Below are positions 63,255 through 64,000 of a stretch of DNA of 64,000 bases, in pieces (positions within the stretch are counted from its first letter, which is position 1; each line of letters opens with the position of its first letter). Origin of the DNA: JABDIP01 sp965237625. GTDB taxonomy: Bacteria > Pseudomonadota > Alphaproteobacteria > DSM-16000 > Inquilinaceae. The position numbers and the translations under genes are program-made. The notes beneath the pieces were generated by a model. The model saw nothing but the letters and a program-made list of their open reading frames with translations. It did not search any database and was not told the DNA's origin. The stretch lies in assembly GCA_965237625.1 (NCBI GenBank), contig CBDEGD010000044.1:124001-188000 (forward strand), read 5' to 3'.

Positions 63255-64000
63255 TTGAAACGGACTCAGGACCTTATCATCGATGATCTTCTCGACCGGA
63301 TATATGGGGAAAACCGAATCACGAGAGGACCCAGACCGGTGAGTTGGTCTCTGAAACAGGTTCAGGCGCTCATTCCGGAATTCTTCGCCCGCCTGAGCAT
63401 CCGGCGCGATTCGGGTCCCATCGACAGCATCGATGCTCTCTGCCGATTTGTGTCGACCCGCTCGGCATTCATCGCCCAGAAGACTCTCTATGGGTATCTG
63501 AAGACCCGCATGGGCACGCGCTACCCAAGCATGTTCGCGGATGATGTCTACGTCGCCTCGATCGATATCGCGAAAATGCATGTTTTTGCGGCCTGCCTGT
63601 CTGACCTGACGGTCTACGCCGTTTCTCGAGCGCTACGGGACGCGCCGGACGGTTCAGCATGCAGCGCATTGGCGCAACGCTGCTTCGATAGCGGCTTGGC
63701 CGATAATGACGAACAAGCGCAACGCATCGACGCCTTTTCCGTCGCTGACGCAAAAGCCGCCTTCGTCCAACGCCTGGCATTCCTGGATTGGCAAACCGCC
63801 TCGCCCGGACCCGCCCTGTTCAAATCAAGTCCCAAGGCACTCGTCGAATGGGCCCCGATCGCTCCGGAATTGAAGCGGGACGATGTGGAGATCGTCGAGA
63901 ACTCCATCAGATTCTCCTGGCGGGACGTACGAGAACAATTCGAGAGGCGGATCAACGGACCAGCGATTGTCGCCGAGCTAAGCAGGCCCGAGCGCAGCGG
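63255..64000 (+). CDS. Unrecognised protein, 3' end beyond the window
   Basis: An uninterrupted frame runs from TTG 63255 (or GTG 63339) to the last base, at least 248 codons, without a stop. The product begins KRTQDLIIDDLLDRIYGENR and reads as a soluble mixed alpha/beta protein with FFARLSIRRDSGPIDSIDAL, KTLYGYLKTRMGTRYPSMFA and VYVASIDIAKMHVFAACLSD. Codon use is that of the core genes. I do not recognise the family. The start is uncertain: the frame is open back to 63201 and no strong ribosome site is seen. It is divergent from the DUF4212-symporter operon. Confidence 0.7.
   Translation, partial: MKRTQDLIIDDLLDRIYGENRITRGPRPVSWSLKQVQALIPEFFARLSIRRDSGPIDSIDALCRFVSTRSAFIAQKTLYGYLKTRMGTRYPSMFADDVYVASIDIAKMHVFAACLSDLTVYAVSRALRDAPDGSACSALAQRCFDSGLADNDEQAQRIDAFSVADAKAAFVQRLAFLDWQTASPGPALFKSSPKALVEWAPIAPELKRDDVEIVENSIRFSWRDVREQFERRINGPAIVAELSRPERS

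Overview
The window looks like chromosome of a free-living, GC-rich alphaproteobacterium, probably Rhodospirillales-like. This is inferred from protein character (PAS_5 protein, DUF1127, the TRAP/uronate locus, SahR-metF-metH order, MlaA/MlaC, symporter/CBS/exonuclease cluster), not from an rRNA gene, and none is present. Most genes are intact, densely packed and high-GC, with many 4-bp ATGA overlaps marking operons.

Layout. 1-1870: 5'-truncated NAD-dependent DNA ligase (ligA) broken by at least four frame changes. 2-11 kb: PAS protein, App1-like lipoprotein, aminopeptidase P, DUF1127 protein, prmA, uvrD/pcrA, and an XRE/MmyB-type regulator with a palindromic candidate operator. 11.3-16.5 kb: stress operon prkA-yeaH-spoVR, with a hairpin-flanked 26-bp tandem array between prkA and yeaH. 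16.5-20.3 kb: a small accessory island. It holds an FRG-domain gene split by a complete IS630-family element, a perfect 118-bp foldback palindrome, a decayed second IS630 transposase and an AT-rich gene for an unknown multi-pass membrane protein. 20.4-27.8 kb: creatininase-family hydrolase, Tat/lipobox sialidase-like protein, small secreted peptide, then a GntR-dctP-dctQ-dctM operon divergent from uxuA (uronate uptake and catabolism). 27.9-36.8 kb: palindromic elements, arsR-acr3, a YCII protein, arsR-SRPBCC pair, a ClcA channel with a kinase-like gene, GNAT, diguanylate cyclase, pentapeptide-repeat protein and thioesterase.

37.1-45.6 kb is one 2,834-codon gene for a giant RTX-type surface or secreted protein. 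It has glycine/aspartate repeats at the N-terminus, three Calx-beta/cadherin-like repeats, two long beta-helix modules containing near-identical DNA repeats (about 492 bp x3 and 744 bp x2), and a C-terminus of the type I secretion kind. 45.6-51.2 kb: methionine synthesis (metH, metF) led by an ArsR-methyltransferase fusion regulator with a perfect 16-bp palindrome in its promoter region. 51.4-64 kb: mlaA-mlaC, ettA, a Gfo/Idh oxidoreductase with an orphan ABC sugar-binding protein, an exonuclease-CBS/DUF294 pair, a small membrane protein, a Na+/solute symporter with its DUF4212 small subunit, and an unrecognised ORF running off the end.

Most unusual items: the broken ligA, the recoverable FRG gene interrupted by an IS with a likely -1 frameshift site, the unknown AT-rich membrane gene beside it, and the giant protein with almost identical internal DNA repeats. 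No CRISPR array, tRNA or rRNA was seen.
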